Shown here: in pieces, positions 52,364-61,854 of the stretch
Layout: the number at the start of each line of letters is the position of its first letter
Numbering within the stretch: the stretch's first letter is position 1
Position numbers and translations under genes: made by a program
The notes under the pieces: generated by a model
Told to the model about the DNA's origin: nothing
The model's database searches: none
What the model saw: only the letters and a program-made list of their open reading frames with translations
From: Paenibacillus campinasensis
GTDB lineage: Bacteria > Bacillota > Bacilli > Paenibacillales > Paenibacillaceae
DNA: 64,000 nucleotides
Assembly (NCBI RefSeq): GCF_002272015.1
Contig: NZ_NPBY01000059.1
Coordinates: 1-64,000, forward strand
Direction: 5' to 3'

Positions 52364-52675
52364 ATGTCAAATATGCCGAAAGACTTGGATGTAGCCAAAC
52401 GGGCCAAAGTCATTGAATGGCTCAAAACGGAAGTGATTGACAATGTATCCCGGTTGTTCAAAGCTTTATGGGAAGGAAGTACCACCAAGGTTGCAGACAG
52501 TTTGGCAAGCCTGATGATGAGCTCCTACATACTAGGGCGCAGGCTGGGCATGTCGTATCGGGATTTAGACAGTCTCTTATTGGAGAAATTGAAAAAGCAT
52601 AAGCAGGAAGGTCACCAGCTTGAGGATTGGTACCAGGACATATCCGCGCTAGAAGAACATTTGCGTAAGAGGTGA
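52364..52675 (+). CDS. MazG-like family protein
   Basis: A 103-residue mostly helical protein (KDLDVAKRAKVIEWLKTEV, LASLMMSSYILGRRLGMSY, LEDWYQDISALEEHLRKR) of the MazG-like group. True MazG proteins hydrolyse nucleoside triphosphates; this short type has no proven activity. ATG 52364 is preferred over the ATG six bases upstream because GGGAG then has normal spacing. It begins the operon that contains gdpP. Confidence 0.8.
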   Translation: MSNMPKDLDVAKRAKVIEWLKTEVIDNVSRLFKALWEGSTTKVADSLASLMMSSYILGRRLGMSYRDLDSLLLEKLKKHKQEGHQLEDWYQDISALEEHLRKR

Positions 52676-52680
52676 ACATA

Positions 52681-53595
52681 TTGAAACTTCGCTGGACTAC
52701 AGCGGCTTGGAGCATCATCTATCTGTTGCTGCTGCTTTCGCTTGTAACACCATTTTCGATCGTGACCGCATTTTTGCTCGTTCTGCCGGTTGCGATTCTG
52801 TTTACGGCGTTAGATACTAGATCATTTATTGTGCACATCGCACCAGTATGGATTATTGCGATGTTGATTGAACCGTTTTTCCTGTTGCTGGCGCTGTATT
52901 TCTTAATACCGGGACTTGTGTTCGGGTACTTGTACCGCAAAAGAAGACCGGCGATGCAGGTGCTCAAATACGGGATCGCAGTCCTGCTGCTTGAGATGCT
53001 TGTCCTGCTGATGGTAAGCACAACCTTCTTCGAGTTGAGTTTGTCGCGGTATGTGGATGAGATCGTACAGATGACCACAGCTCCGCTGACAGAAATGGGT
53101 GTGAACAGCAGTCTGGGCAGCCAGTTCTGGACAGAGGCAGACACCGCCGCATTAAAGGACAGAACGATGCAGCTGGTGCCGTTTGCGATGATTATCAGCG
53201 CGTTCCTGATGACGGTGGTTACGCATGCGCTGGCCCGTCCGACCTTGAACAGCATGGGGCTGTCCGTACCCCGGTTGAAGCCGGCTAGAGAGTGGATGAT
53301 GCCGCGCTCCTTGCTCTGGTATTACCTGCTTATTTTTTTCATAAGCTTGGCTATCCGAGATTCGGACAACAACTTTATGCATTTGATTGTAGCCAACGCG
53401 ATGCCGCTGCTGCAGATCTGTTTCATGATTCAGGCGCTGGGATTCTTCTATTTCCTCGCCCATGAGAAAAAGTGGCACCCCGTCATTCCGCTGTTGACGG
53501 CTATTCCGATTGTCCTGTTTCCACCGGCGATCATTGTCGGCATCATAGACCTGGCGTTTCCACTTCGTCAAGCGATCAGTAAAAACAAAAGATAG
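52681..53595 (+). CDS. yybS: YybS-type DUF2232 membrane protein
   Basis: A 304-residue membrane protein with about eight hydrophobic segments. The family is DUF2232; B. subtilis YybS lies in the same place before gdpP. Start chosen at TTG 52681 (MKLRWTTAAW) because AGAGGTG is 6 bases upstream. Function unknown; its fold resembles small-molecule transporters or ECF-type S components only loosely. Probably cotranscribed with gdpP, 11 bases downstream. Confidence 0.88.
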   Translation: MKLRWTTAAWSIIYLLLLLSLVTPFSIVTAFLLVLPVAILFTALDTRSFIVHIAPVWIIAMLIEPFFLLLALYFLIPGLVFGYLYRKRRPAMQVLKYGIAVLLLEMLVLLMVSTTFFELSLSRYVDEIVQMTTAPLTEMGVNSSLGSQFWTEADTAALKDRTMQLVPFAMIISAFLMTVVTHALARPTLNSMGLSVPRLKPAREWMMPRSLLWYYLLIFFISLAIRDSDNNFMHLIVANAMPLLQICFMIQALGFFYFLAHEKKWHPVIPLLTAIPIVLFPPAIIVGIIDLAFPLRQAISKNKR

Positions 53596-53606
53596 GGTGA
53601 TCAGTC

Positions 53607-55598
53607 ATGCCTAAATTTCTGCAGAAACGCTGGCACGGCTATCATACCGTTTGGGCGTTCGCACTGGTACTCCTGCTAGTGATCCTGCTGTCTTACTATA
53701 ATACGATTCTCGGCATCATCGCATTGCTGCTGGCGGTGGTTGGCGGCTACACGATGCTGAAGGCAGAGATGAAATTCCGCCGGGAGCTGGTGGATTACAT
53801 CGGCGAGCTGTCCTTTCGTATTCAGAGGGTCGAGGGCGAAGCCATCAGCGCTCTTCCAATCGGCATTGTGCTATACAGCGAAGACAAGACGGTGGAGTGG
53901 CATAATCAGTTCGTGCTGAACATGTTTCCTCACGAGAAGCTGGTCGGGCAGTCATTGAACGAACTGTTTCCGCAGCTGAGCACATCGATGCGTGATGCCA
54001 AGGATGGCAAGGAGCCTGCGCCCGAGAGGTTCCGGCTGGAAATCGCGCATGAGGACAAGCATTACGAAGCGACAGTTATTCCGGAGGAACGTCTAATCTA
54101 TCTGGACGAGATTACCGAGCTGGCCGTGCTTCGTCAACGATACGAAGAAGAGCGGCTGGCGCTCGGGATTATTATGATGGACAACATGGACGAGGCTTCG
54201 CAAGGAATGGATGACCAGCAGCGGACCGCACTCATTGCCAAGGTGACCAGCGAAATTACGGATTGGGCGCGCGAGTTCAACGTATACCTGCGCAGACTGT
54301 CGTCTGACCGCTATCTGATGATGCTGAACAAGCGTTCGCTGGATGCGCTCGAGAACAGCCGTTTCGTGATTCTGGACGAGGTCCGGGAGATGACAGCGGA
54401 GCTGAAGGTGCCGCTCACCTTGAGCGTGGGGCTGGCCTTCGGCTCGGACGATATCACCGAGCTGGGTCAGCTAGCCCAGTCCAGTCTCGATATGGCGCTT
54501 GGACGGGGCGGGGATCAGGCCGCTGTGAAGGCTGGGCAACGCCTCTCCTTCTACGGAGGCAAATCCAATGCGGTGGAGAAGCGGACCAGGGTCCGGGCGC
54601 GGGTCATTTCCCATGCGCTGCGCGATCTGATGCAGGAGAGCGATCGCGTCATCATTATGGGGCATAAGCTGCCGGATATGGACGTGATCGGAGCTTCCAT
54701 CGGTGTCCTGAAAGCGGCACAGCTGTACAATGTTGAGGCATTCATCGTGCTGGAGGGACTGAACCCGTCCATCCAGCGTTTGATGAGCGAGGTGCGCAAG
54801 GACGAGGCGCTCATGGACCGGTTCATCTCCCCGGAACAAGCGATGCAGCTGCTCAGCGAGCACTCCTTGCTCGTCGTTGTGGATACGCATAAGGCGTCGA
54901 TGACGATGGAGCCGCGTCTGGTGGAGCGAGCCAGCCGGGTGGTCGTTATGGACCACCATCGCCGGGGCGAGGAGTTTATTAACGATGCGGTGCTCATATA
55001 TCTTGAGCCCTATGCGTCGTCAACCTGTGAGCTGGTGACCGAAGTGCTGCAGTATATCCACGACCGCGTATCGCTGACGCCGCTGGAGGCCACGGCGATC
55101 CTGGCGGGTATTACGGTTGATACGAAGCATTATGCGCTGCACACCGGGTCCCGCACGTTTGAGGCGGCCGGTTTCCTGCGGCGGCATGGTGCCGACACGA
55201 TGATGATCCAGCGGGTGATGAAGGAGGATTTGACGGAATTCATTGCCAAGGCAGAAATCGTGAAGCATGCTAGAATGGTATATGAACATATCGCACTTGC
55301 AGTCTCGAAGAGCGGGGAGAAGATTCCGCAGCTGCTTATAGCTCAGGTGGCAGATTTATTGCTGAATATGACCGATGTTCAAGCTTCATTCGTCATTAGC
55401 GAGCGTCCTGACGGCCGAATCGGCATCAGTGCCCGCTCGATGGGAAAGCTCAATGTCCAGGTCATCATGGAGCGGCTGGGCGGTGGCGGACACTTAACGA
55501 ACGCCGCAGTCCAGCTGAATACGACGCTGGAGGAAGCAGAGGAGAGGCTGCTGGAAGTACTGGCAGACATTGAAGCGAAAGAGGGGTTATTCGAATGA
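53607..55598 (+). CDS. gdpP: cyclic di-AMP phosphodiesterase GdpP
   Basis: A 663-residue membrane enzyme that hydrolyses c-di-AMP. Two N-terminal membrane segments (about 10-50), a degenerate PAS-like domain (about 75-165), a degenerate GGDEF domain (about 170-300), a DHH domain with DMDVIGAS (near 357) and DHH (near 450), and a DHHA1 domain with GGGGH (near 627). Catalytic motifs look intact. It helps set potassium balance and cell-wall homeostasis. Its stop overlaps the rplI start by 4 bases. Confidence 0.96.
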   Translation: MPKFLQKRWHGYHTVWAFALVLLLVILLSYYNTILGIIALLLAVVGGYTMLKAEMKFRRELVDYIGELSFRIQRVEGEAISALPIGIVLYSEDKTVEWHNQFVLNMFPHEKLVGQSLNELFPQLSTSMRDAKDGKEPAPERFRLEIAHEDKHYEATVIPEERLIYLDEITELAVLRQRYEEERLALGIIMMDNMDEASQGMDDQQRTALIAKVTSEITDWAREFNVYLRRLSSDRYLMMLNKRSLDALENSRFVILDEVREMTAELKVPLTLSVGLAFGSDDITELGQLAQSSLDMALGRGGDQAAVKAGQRLSFYGGKSNAVEKRTRVRARVISHALRDLMQESDRVIIMGHKLPDMDVIGASIGVLKAAQLYNVEAFIVLEGLNPSIQRLMSEVRKDEALMDRFISPEQAMQLLSEHSLLVVVDTHKASMTMEPRLVERASRVVVMDHHRRGEEFINDAVLIYLEPYASSTCELVTEVLQYIHDRVSLTPLEATAILAGITVDTKHYALHTGSRTFEAAGFLRRHGADTMMIQRVMKEDLTEFIAKAEIVKHARMVYEHIALAVSKSGEKIPQLLIAQVADLLLNMTDVQASFVISERPDGRIGISARSMGKLNVQVIMERLGGGGHLTNAAVQLNTTLEEAEERLLEVLADIEAKEGLFE

Positions 55599-56038
55599 AA
55601 GTCATTTTTATCAAAGATATGAAGGGTCAAGGCAAGAAAGGCGAGGTTAAAGAGGTCTCGGAAGGCTATGCAACGAATTTCCTGTTCCCGCGCGGCATCG
55701 CTCGTCCGGCGACGGAAGGCAATATGAAGACTTTGCAGCAGCAAAATGCCTCCGAACAGAAGCGGAAGGCGGAAGAGAAGGAAGAAGCGGCGCAGCTCGG
55801 CAAGAAGCTGGATGAGATGACCGTTGTGCTGAAAGCAAAAGCCGGCGAGGGCGGACGATTGTTCGGCGCCATTACGAGCAAGCAGATTGCCGAAGCGTTG
55901 GCTGAGCAGAAGATTAAAATCGACAAACGCAAAATTGAACTGGGTGAGCCGATCCGCACGCTTGGCGTAACACAGGTGCCGGTGAAACTGCATCCTGAGG
56001 TCAAAGCGACGCTCAAGGTTCAAATTACGGAGGAATAA
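55595..56038 (+). CDS. rplI: 50S ribosomal protein L9
   Basis: A 147-residue L9 with the N-terminal domain MKVIFIKDMKGQGKKGEVKE and YATNFLFPRGIA, a long central helix and a C-terminal domain (GGRLFGAITSKQIAEAL). It binds 23S rRNA. Coupled to gdpP by a 4-base overlap, and dnaB starts 2 bases after it. Confidence 0.97.
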   Translation: MKVIFIKDMKGQGKKGEVKEVSEGYATNFLFPRGIARPATEGNMKTLQQQNASEQKRKAEEKEEAAQLGKKLDEMTVVLKAKAGEGGRLFGAITSKQIAEALAEQKIKIDKRKIELGEPIRTLGVTQVPVKLHPEVKATLKVQITEE

Positions 56039-56040
56039 GC

Positions 56041-57405
56041 ATGGGGGGAGAACTCTATTTCGATCGGGTGCCTCCGCAAAACCTGGAGGCGGAGCAGGCG
56101 GTGCTGGGCGCCATCCTGCTGCAGAGCGAAGCGCTGATCACGGCGATGGAACGGGTGCAGAGCGAGGACTTCTACGACAAGACGCACCAGATGATCTACG
56201 AAGTGATGGTTCAGCTCGGGGAAGAGAATCAGCCGATCGATTTGGTGACTCTCACCTCCAGGCTTCAGGATAAAGGCCAGCTGGAGGAAGTGGGCGGCGT
56301 CAGCTATCTGGCGAAGCTGGCCCACGCGGTACCGACAGCTGCGAACGTCGACTACTACGCCCAGATTATCGAGGAGAAATCGATGCTGCGGCGTCTGATC
56401 CGGACAGCGACGCAAATCGTCAGCGAGGGCTATACCGGCGGGGATGACGTCGGTTCACTGTTGAGCGAAGCCGAGCGGCGCATCCTGGAAATCTCGAACC
56501 GCCGTACGGGAAGCGGCTTTATCGCGATCCGGGATGTGCTGATGGAAGTGTTCGAGAAGGTGGAGACGCTGCATCAGAACCGGGGAAGCACGACGGGCAT
56601 TCCGTCGGGATTCGTAGACCTAGACAAGATGACCAGCGGATTCCAGCGCAGTGACTTGATCATCGTAGCCGCCCGTCCATCGGTCGGGAAGACGGCCTTC
56701 GCCTTGAATATCGCCCAGAATGTGGCGATCCGGGCGAAGGAGACGGTTGCCATCTTCAGTCTGGAGATGTCTGCGCCGCAGCTCGTACAGCGGATGATCT
56801 GTGCGGAGGCCAACCTGGATGCCGGCGTTATGCGGAACGGGGATTTCAAGGGCGACGAGGATTGGTCGAAGCTGACGATGGGCATTGCCGCCCTGTCTGA
56901 AGCGGAAATTTACATTGACGATACCCCGGGCGTCACGGTAGCGGACATCCGGGCGAAGTGCCGCCGCCTCAAGAAAGAGAAGGGCCTTGGCATGATTCTG
57001 ATCGATTACCTGCAGCTCATTCACGGGCGCGGCAAGCCGGGGGAGAACCGGCAGCAGGAAGTGTCCGAAATTTCCCGTACACTGAAGCAGATTGCGCGGG
57101 AACTGGAAGTGCCGGTCATTGCGCTGTCCCAGCTCAGCCGGGGCGTGGAGCAGCGTCAGGACAAGCGTCCGATGATGAGTGACCTTCGGGAATCCGGCTC
57201 GATCGAGCAGGACGCCGACATCGTGGCGTTCCTGTACCGGGATGATTATTACAACCAGGAAACGGAGAAAAAGAACATCATCGAGATCATCATCGCCAAG
57301 CAGCGTAACGGTCCGGTCGGCACCGTGGAGCTGGTCTTCCTGAAGAACTTCAATAAATTCGTCAACTATGAACGTACACATGCTGATGCATTTGCCGCAG
57401 GGTGA
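56041..57405 (+). CDS. dnaB: replicative DNA helicase DnaB
   Basis: A 454-residue hexameric helicase (called DnaC in B. subtilis). The N-terminal domain starts RVPPQNLEAEQAVLGAIL; Walker A is ARPSVGKTAFALN near residue 210, Walker B MILIDYLQLI, and RESGSIEQDADIV is the arginine-finger region. It unwinds DNA at the fork. The terminator begins inside its last codons. Confidence 0.98.
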   Translation: MGGELYFDRVPPQNLEAEQAVLGAILLQSEALITAMERVQSEDFYDKTHQMIYEVMVQLGEENQPIDLVTLTSRLQDKGQLEEVGGVSYLAKLAHAVPTAANVDYYAQIIEEKSMLRRLIRTATQIVSEGYTGGDDVGSLLSEAERRILEISNRRTGSGFIAIRDVLMEVFEKVETLHQNRGSTTGIPSGFVDLDKMTSGFQRSDLIIVAARPSVGKTAFALNIAQNVAIRAKETVAIFSLEMSAPQLVQRMICAEANLDAGVMRNGDFKGDEDWSKLTMGIAALSEAEIYIDDTPGVTVADIRAKCRRLKKEKGLGMILIDYLQLIHGRGKPGENRQQEVSEISRTLKQIARELEVPVIALSQLSRGVEQRQDKRPMMSDLRESGSIEQDADIVAFLYRDDYYNQETEKKNIIEIIIAKQRNGPVGTVELVFLKNFNKFVNYERTHADAFAAG

Positions 57406-57426
57406 TTCAACCTTGCGGCTTTTTTG
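57394..57426 (+). terminator. dnaB terminator overlapping the gene end
   Basis: GCCGCAGGG pairs with CCTTGCGGC, followed by six T. The left arm lies in the last dnaB codons. Confidence 0.85.
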
Positions 57427-57530
57427 TGTGTTCTCGATGGTTCATATGTGCCGCGGGCTGTAAGATTGCGAGTATTCAAGGTCGTTTACCTGAGAGTTAA
57501 CGGATTCAGTGTCCTGTTCTTGTCCTAATT

Positions 57531-57565
57531 CCGAACAATCATAAATTGGATAGTGGAATTGTTCG
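57531..57565. promoter_or_regulatory. PurR operator: paired PurBoxes upstream of purA
   Basis: CCGAACAAT (57531-57539) and the inverted ATTGTTCG (57558-57565), 18 bases apart. This is the tandem inverted PurBox pattern bound by the Bacillus PurR repressor. It sits just upstream of the -35, so adenine-rich conditions should lower purA expression. Confidence 0.75.
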
Positions 57566-57574
57566 CTTTTGTAT

Positions 57575-57603
57575 TTGACTTTGAAAATTGGGGCTGTTAC
57601 ACT
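57575..57603 (+). promoter_or_regulatory. purA promoter
   Basis: TTGACT (57575-57580), 17 bases, TACACT (57598-57603), leaving a leader of about 110 bases. No purine riboswitch was recognised in the leader. Confidence 0.6.
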
Positions 57604-57722
57604 GATATTGCTGCTTTAGTGCAGTGATGTTTGACTGATGGTCTTTTTTATCATGCCCTTATCATAAAGGGAGAGAGTCAAGGAATAATACAGGGTGTAT
57701 GAACACCGACGGAGGAATGAAT

Positions 57723-59009
57723 ATGTCAACGGTAGTCGTTGTGGGAACGCAATGGGGAGATGAAGGGAAAGGGAAGATCACGGATTATTTGGCGGAAAGC
57801 GCTGACGTGGTCGCCCGTTACCAAGGCGGCAACAATGCCGGCCACACCATTCTGATTGACGGCAAAAAATTCAAGCTTAGCTTGATTCCATCCGGAGTTT
57901 TCTATAAAGATAAGATCTGTGTCATCGGCAACGGCATGGTAGTAAATCCGGCTGCGCTGATCGAAGAGATTCAATATATTCATGACAATGGCTTTACAAC
58001 CGACAATCTGGTCATCAGTGACCGCGCGCACGTCATTATGCCTTATCACATGGTGCTGGATGCGCTGGAGGAAGATCGGAAGGGACCGAACAAGATCGGT
58101 ACAACGCGCAAGGGGATCGGTCCTTGTTATATGGATAAGGCGGCGCGTAACGGCATCCGCATCTCGGATCTGATGGACCCGGAAGAGTTCGAACTGAGAC
58201 TTCGCCATATGGTGAAGGAGAAGAATCAAGTGATCACCCAGGTATACGGCGGGGAAGCCCTGGATGTAGAAGAGATTCTGGAGCAATACCTCGGTTATGC
58301 GGAAGCCATCCGTCCGTATGTACGGGATACCTCCGTGGTGCTTAACGATGCGATTGACGATAACAAGAAGGTGCTGTTCGAAGGCGCGCAGGGCGTCATG
58401 CTGGACATCGACCAGGGGACCTATCCGTTTGTGACGTCCTCCAATCCGTCTGCGGGCGGGGTATGTATCGGCTCCGGCGTTGGCCCGTCGAAGATCCAGC
58501 AGGTGATCGGGGTAGCGAAATCCTACACGACCCGTGTGGGTGACGGTCCGTTCCCAACCGAGCTAAACAATGAGATCGGCGATTATATCCGTGAAAAAGG
58601 CCATGAATACGGCACCGTAACCGGCCGTGCGCGCCGTGTCGGCTGGTTCGACAGCGTCGTTGTCCGTCATGCTCGCCGCGTGAGCGGGATTACCGGCCTG
58701 TCGCTGAACTCGCTCGACGTGCTCAGCGGGCTGGAAACGGTCAAAATCTGCACCGCGTATCGCTATCGCGGCGAAGAGATTAGCCACTATCCTTCCAGCT
58801 TGAAGATGCTGGCTGAGTGTGAGGCCATATATGAAGAGCTTCCGGGCTGGAGCGAGGACATTACAGGCGCGAAGACACTGGATGATCTCCCGGCTAATAC
58901 GCGCCGCTATGTGGAGCGCGTGTCGGAGCTGACGGGCATTCCGATTGCGATCTTCTCCGTGGGACGCAACCGTGAGCAGACGAATCAGGTGCTGCCGATT
59001 TACGAATAA
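57723..59009 (+). CDS. purA: adenylosuccinate synthetase
   Basis: A 428-residue enzyme that joins IMP and aspartate, using GTP, in AMP synthesis. The GTP loop is GTQWGDEGKGKI, followed by YQGGNNAGHT and GTTRKGIGPCYMDK. I use ATG 57723, with CGGAGGA at 6-base spacing; the ATG six bases earlier abuts that site. Regulated by the PurBoxes upstream. Confidence 0.98.
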   Translation: MSTVVVVGTQWGDEGKGKITDYLAESADVVARYQGGNNAGHTILIDGKKFKLSLIPSGVFYKDKICVIGNGMVVNPAALIEEIQYIHDNGFTTDNLVISDRAHVIMPYHMVLDALEEDRKGPNKIGTTRKGIGPCYMDKAARNGIRISDLMDPEEFELRLRHMVKEKNQVITQVYGGEALDVEEILEQYLGYAEAIRPYVRDTSVVLNDAIDDNKKVLFEGAQGVMLDIDQGTYPFVTSSNPSAGGVCIGSGVGPSKIQQVIGVAKSYTTRVGDGPFPTELNNEIGDYIREKGHEYGTVTGRARRVGWFDSVVVRHARRVSGITGLSLNSLDVLSGLETVKICTAYRYRGEEISHYPSSLKMLAECEAIYEELPGWSEDITGAKTLDDLPANTRRYVERVSELTGIPIAIFSVGRNREQTNQVLPIYE

Positions 59010-59034
59010 TAGAATTGAATAAACATACAGATGG

Positions 59035-59062
59035 AAGCCTGCCGGGATCGGCAGGCTTTTTC
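59035..59062 (+). terminator. purA terminator
   Basis: AAGCCTGCCG-GGAT-CGGCAGGCTT then TTTC, 25 bases after purA. Confidence 0.88.
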
Positions 59063-59212
59063 TTCATGCGGCTTCCCCTTCTTTTTTCGAGAAAATATGA
59101 AAGTCGGAGACTGAACCTATGAGATCCCGTCAATACTGGAACAAGAGAGAATCGGATCATAGAGTGGCCCGGTTTTGATGATGAGAGGGTGGGATAGAAG
59201 GAGGAAGTCCTG

Positions 59213-59908
59213 ATGAATATGTTAAAATGGCTGCTCAAGCTATGTTTGTCTGCTATTTTGGTCAGTTTCTTAACCATTATGACGACGGGGTTCGTCGTCA
59301 ATGCTTATATTCAGTCTCTGCTTGCGAGTTTTAATATTCAACTGGAGGGGCAGCCTTTCGGTTTAAGCACGATGATGCAAAGCATGCTGGGTGATCGGGG
59401 GGCCTCGGAGAAGAAGAACGCGGAATCGCCGGTCCAGAACGCCGCGGACAGCGGCCGGGGTGATGCTAACGATCCGTCCTCACATACGGCAGGGCAGTCG
59501 ACCCCTGAGGGGGATGGAAATGGCGGGGCGACGGGTCAGCTGGAGGAAGAGGAGTCCACCGCGACAGAAGGCCAGGGCGAGGTCACTGATGAAGATCAGC
59601 CTCCAGACAATTCACTCCCGGTCATGGGCGGTGTTGATAGCCGATCTGAAGACTCAGGGCTGGAGAATGAGCAGCTTGTGATGACGCCGAATGATATTGT
59701 GGATAAGAAGGACAGCTTGCCTGTGGAGGACAAAGAGGAGATCTTCCTGATCCTGATGCAGCGGCTTCCGCAAGCGGAAATGCAAAAAATATCCGAGGCG
59801 ATGGAGAACGGACTGACGACCGCAGAGCTGGAGGAAATCGAGCAGATTGTATCCAAATACTTGAATGAGGAAGAATTCGACCGATTGCTGACCAAGCTGC
59901 AGGAATAG
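59213..59908 (+). CDS. unrecognised membrane-anchored acidic protein
   Basis: A 231-residue protein I do not recognise. One N-terminal hydrophobic segment (about residues 5-35) would anchor it. A central low-complexity stretch (about 60-150) is rich in Gly, Asp, Glu, Ser and Thr, typical of a flexible extracellular or envelope linker. The C-terminal ~80 residues look helical and charged (EEIFLILMQRLPQAEMQKIS, EEFDRLLTKLQE). AAGGAGG 8 bases before the ATG makes it a real gene. Its position before a murein hydrolase and walRK suggests an envelope role, which is a guess. Confidence 0.75.
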   Translation: MNMLKWLLKLCLSAILVSFLTIMTTGFVVNAYIQSLLASFNIQLEGQPFGLSTMMQSMLGDRGASEKKNAESPVQNAADSGRGDANDPSSHTAGQSTPEGDGNGGATGQLEEEESTATEGQGEVTDEDQPPDNSLPVMGGVDSRSEDSGLENEQLVMTPNDIVDKKDSLPVEDKEEIFLILMQRLPQAEMQKISEAMENGLTTAELEEIEQIVSKYLNEEEFDRLLTKLQE

Positions 59909-59990
59909 ACGATCATTCCGTGTTTTCGGATGCGTTGTCACGATTTTGTCACCAAATCGAATACTTTGTAAAATGGGAAAATTTATGAGA

Positions 59991-60012
59991 CCCGCGCCTG
60001 GCGCGGGTTTTT
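59991..60012 (+). terminator. terminator before the M23 gene
   Basis: CCCGCGC-CTG-GCGCGGG followed by TTTTT, 82 bases after the previous stop. Confidence 0.85.
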
Positions 60013-60028
60013 CGCATTCTGTCGGAAC

Positions 60029-60058
60029 TTGAAAAAAGGTTTGTGCCTGTGCTAAAGT
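60029..60058 (+). promoter_or_regulatory. candidate promoter of the M23 peptidase gene
   Basis: TTGAAA (60029-60034), 18 bases, TAAAGT (60053-60058). I looked for a complete WalR box nearby and did not find one. Confidence 0.3.
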
Positions 60059-60159
60059 AAACGGAGATCAAAAAGGTTAAAATTTTGATACCTTTTAAAG
60101 AATGATGTGCCAACTTACATAATCATTCGGATTAGAAATGACACTCAAAGGAGAGGGAC

Positions 60160-61725
60160 ATGAGAGGTTTCAAAGGATCGTGGTGGAAAGACAGCGCCCT
60201 GCTCAAAAAGGAAGCTCAAAGCTCTGCGGAGCCTCAGGCGTCCGGCAGTGCTTCGAAATCGCCATCCCATCCCGAACGTCGCGGGTGGTGGGCTAAGCAA
60301 AGCAAGTGGGTCTGGATCACGGCTGGAGCAATCATCATCGCCGGCTCAATTTATACAACAAGCAAAGCCTACGTTAATGCAAATACAATCCCCTACTATC
60401 ATGTATATGTTGATGGCAAGCATGTGGGCGCCATCGAGGATGACGCCCAGCTCGATCAGCTATTTGAGGCTAAGCAGAAGGAATATCAGGACAAGTATCC
60501 GGGCACGTTCATGGTGCTGCAGACCGAAGGCATCACAACGAGAGCGGACCGTGGATACAAGCCGGAGATTGACAGTGAGCAGACGCTTCAGAAACTGGAC
60601 GGTATGCTGCAGGCCTACGCGCGCGGTGTGGAGCTGAAGGTGAACGGCGAGACGGTGGCGGTCGTGAAGGATCAGGAGACGGCACAGGCAGCGCTGGAAG
60701 CTGCAAAGCTCAAGTATGCGCCGGATGCAGCTCAGGTAGAGACGAGCCAAGTCAAGTTCACCAAGGTCTCGGCGTCCGCTTCATCGGACAACAAGGCATC
60801 CGAGGGCAGTGAACTGAAGTCGGTTAACATTAAGGAGAGCATCGAGCTGGCCAGAACGAAGGCGAGTCCGGAGGAAGTGCTGGATGTGGAGGCCGCTGTC
60901 CAGGTGCTGACAGATACGAAGGATCAGCCAGTCATCTACACGGTGAAAGAGGGAGACACCATCTCCTCGATCGCACAGCAATACGGGATGACGAGTGCGG
61001 AAGTGATGGCGCTGAACCCGGAAGTTGAGGAAAAGTATGTGCAGATCGGCTCCGAGCTGCGATTGACCAAGCCGGAAGCGCCGATTACGGTACGAACGGT
61101 GGAAACAGTCACCGAGAAACAGCCGAGCAAGCCGGAGATCATCGTTCGCGAGAGCGATGAGCTTCCGAAGGGCACGCGCAAGGTCGTGCGCCCCGGGCGT
61201 GACGGTGTGAAGGTGGTCAACTATTCAGTGACCAAGGAGAACGGCCAGGTCGTGGCCAAGCAGTGGCTCGGCCAAGAGGTGGTGCAGGAAGCGCTGCCGG
61301 AGGTCGTCTACAAAGGCACGAAGGTTGAGAAACCTGCCGCGCCTGCGGTCCAAGCGTCAAGCAGCAAGCAGTTCGCTTGGCCGGTCAGCGGAGCAAGGGT
61401 GACCAGCTCCTTCGGCAGCCGCTGGGGAAGATCCCATGACGGGATCGATATTGTGGGCAATCGGACCATCAAGGCTTCGGCCGCCGGTAAAGTGGTATTT
61501 GCAGGCGAGCAGAGCGGATATGGCAAGGTGGTCATCGTCGATCACGGCAACGGCTACAGAACCCTGTACGGCCATTTAAACAGCATCTCCGTGCGTAATG
61601 GCCAGTCTCTGCAGCAGGGCTCTAAAGTCGGGGTTATGGGCAGCACAGGCCGCTCAACCGGCATCCATCTCCATTTCGAAATTCAAAAAAATGGAGTTCC
61701 GCAAAATCCGATGAAATATTTATAA
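60160..61725 (+). CDS. LysM-G5-M23 peptidoglycan endopeptidase
   Basis: A 521-residue envelope enzyme. After a basic start, one membrane segment (about 50-66) anchors it; a region with VYVDGKHVGAIEDDAQL follows, then LysM (about 256-302, VKEGDTISSIAQQYGMTSAE), a G5 domain (about 305-385) and an M23 metallopeptidase (about 405-521). Zinc ligands are seen in HDGID and HLHFE. It probably cuts peptide crosslinks in the wall. AAGGAGAG precedes the ATG. A terminator follows 65 bases later. Its closeness to walRK, which controls such hydrolases in Bacilli, suggests shared regulation. Confidence 0.92.
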   Translation: MRGFKGSWWKDSALLKKEAQSSAEPQASGSASKSPSHPERRGWWAKQSKWVWITAGAIIIAGSIYTTSKAYVNANTIPYYHVYVDGKHVGAIEDDAQLDQLFEAKQKEYQDKYPGTFMVLQTEGITTRADRGYKPEIDSEQTLQKLDGMLQAYARGVELKVNGETVAVVKDQETAQAALEAAKLKYAPDAAQVETSQVKFTKVSASASSDNKASEGSELKSVNIKESIELARTKASPEEVLDVEAAVQVLTDTKDQPVIYTVKEGDTISSIAQQYGMTSAEVMALNPEVEEKYVQIGSELRLTKPEAPITVRTVETVTEKQPSKPEIIVRESDELPKGTRKVVRPGRDGVKVVNYSVTKENGQVVAKQWLGQEVVQEALPEVVYKGTKVEKPAAPAVQASSSKQFAWPVSGARVTSSFGSRWGRSHDGIDIVGNRTIKASAAGKVVFAGEQSGYGKVVIVDHGNGYRTLYGHLNSISVRNGQSLQQGSKVGVMGSTGRSTGIHLHFEIQKNGVPQNPMKYL

Positions 61726-61789
61726 ATCTGTGATATACTTGTAGCGTCAATGTGACATAAGCCATTATGGTTTCATATATCATAACAGT

Positions 61790-61827
61790 AAAGCAGGCCG
61801 CTCCTTTGTTGGGGCGGCCTGCTTTAT
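61790..61827 (+). terminator. M23 gene terminator
   Basis: AAAGCAGGCCGC pairs with GCGGCCTGCTTT around a 13-base loop, then ATGTTT. Confidence 0.8.
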
Positions 61828-61854
61828 GTTTCGGGAAGCAGCTGGTAGGGGGTC

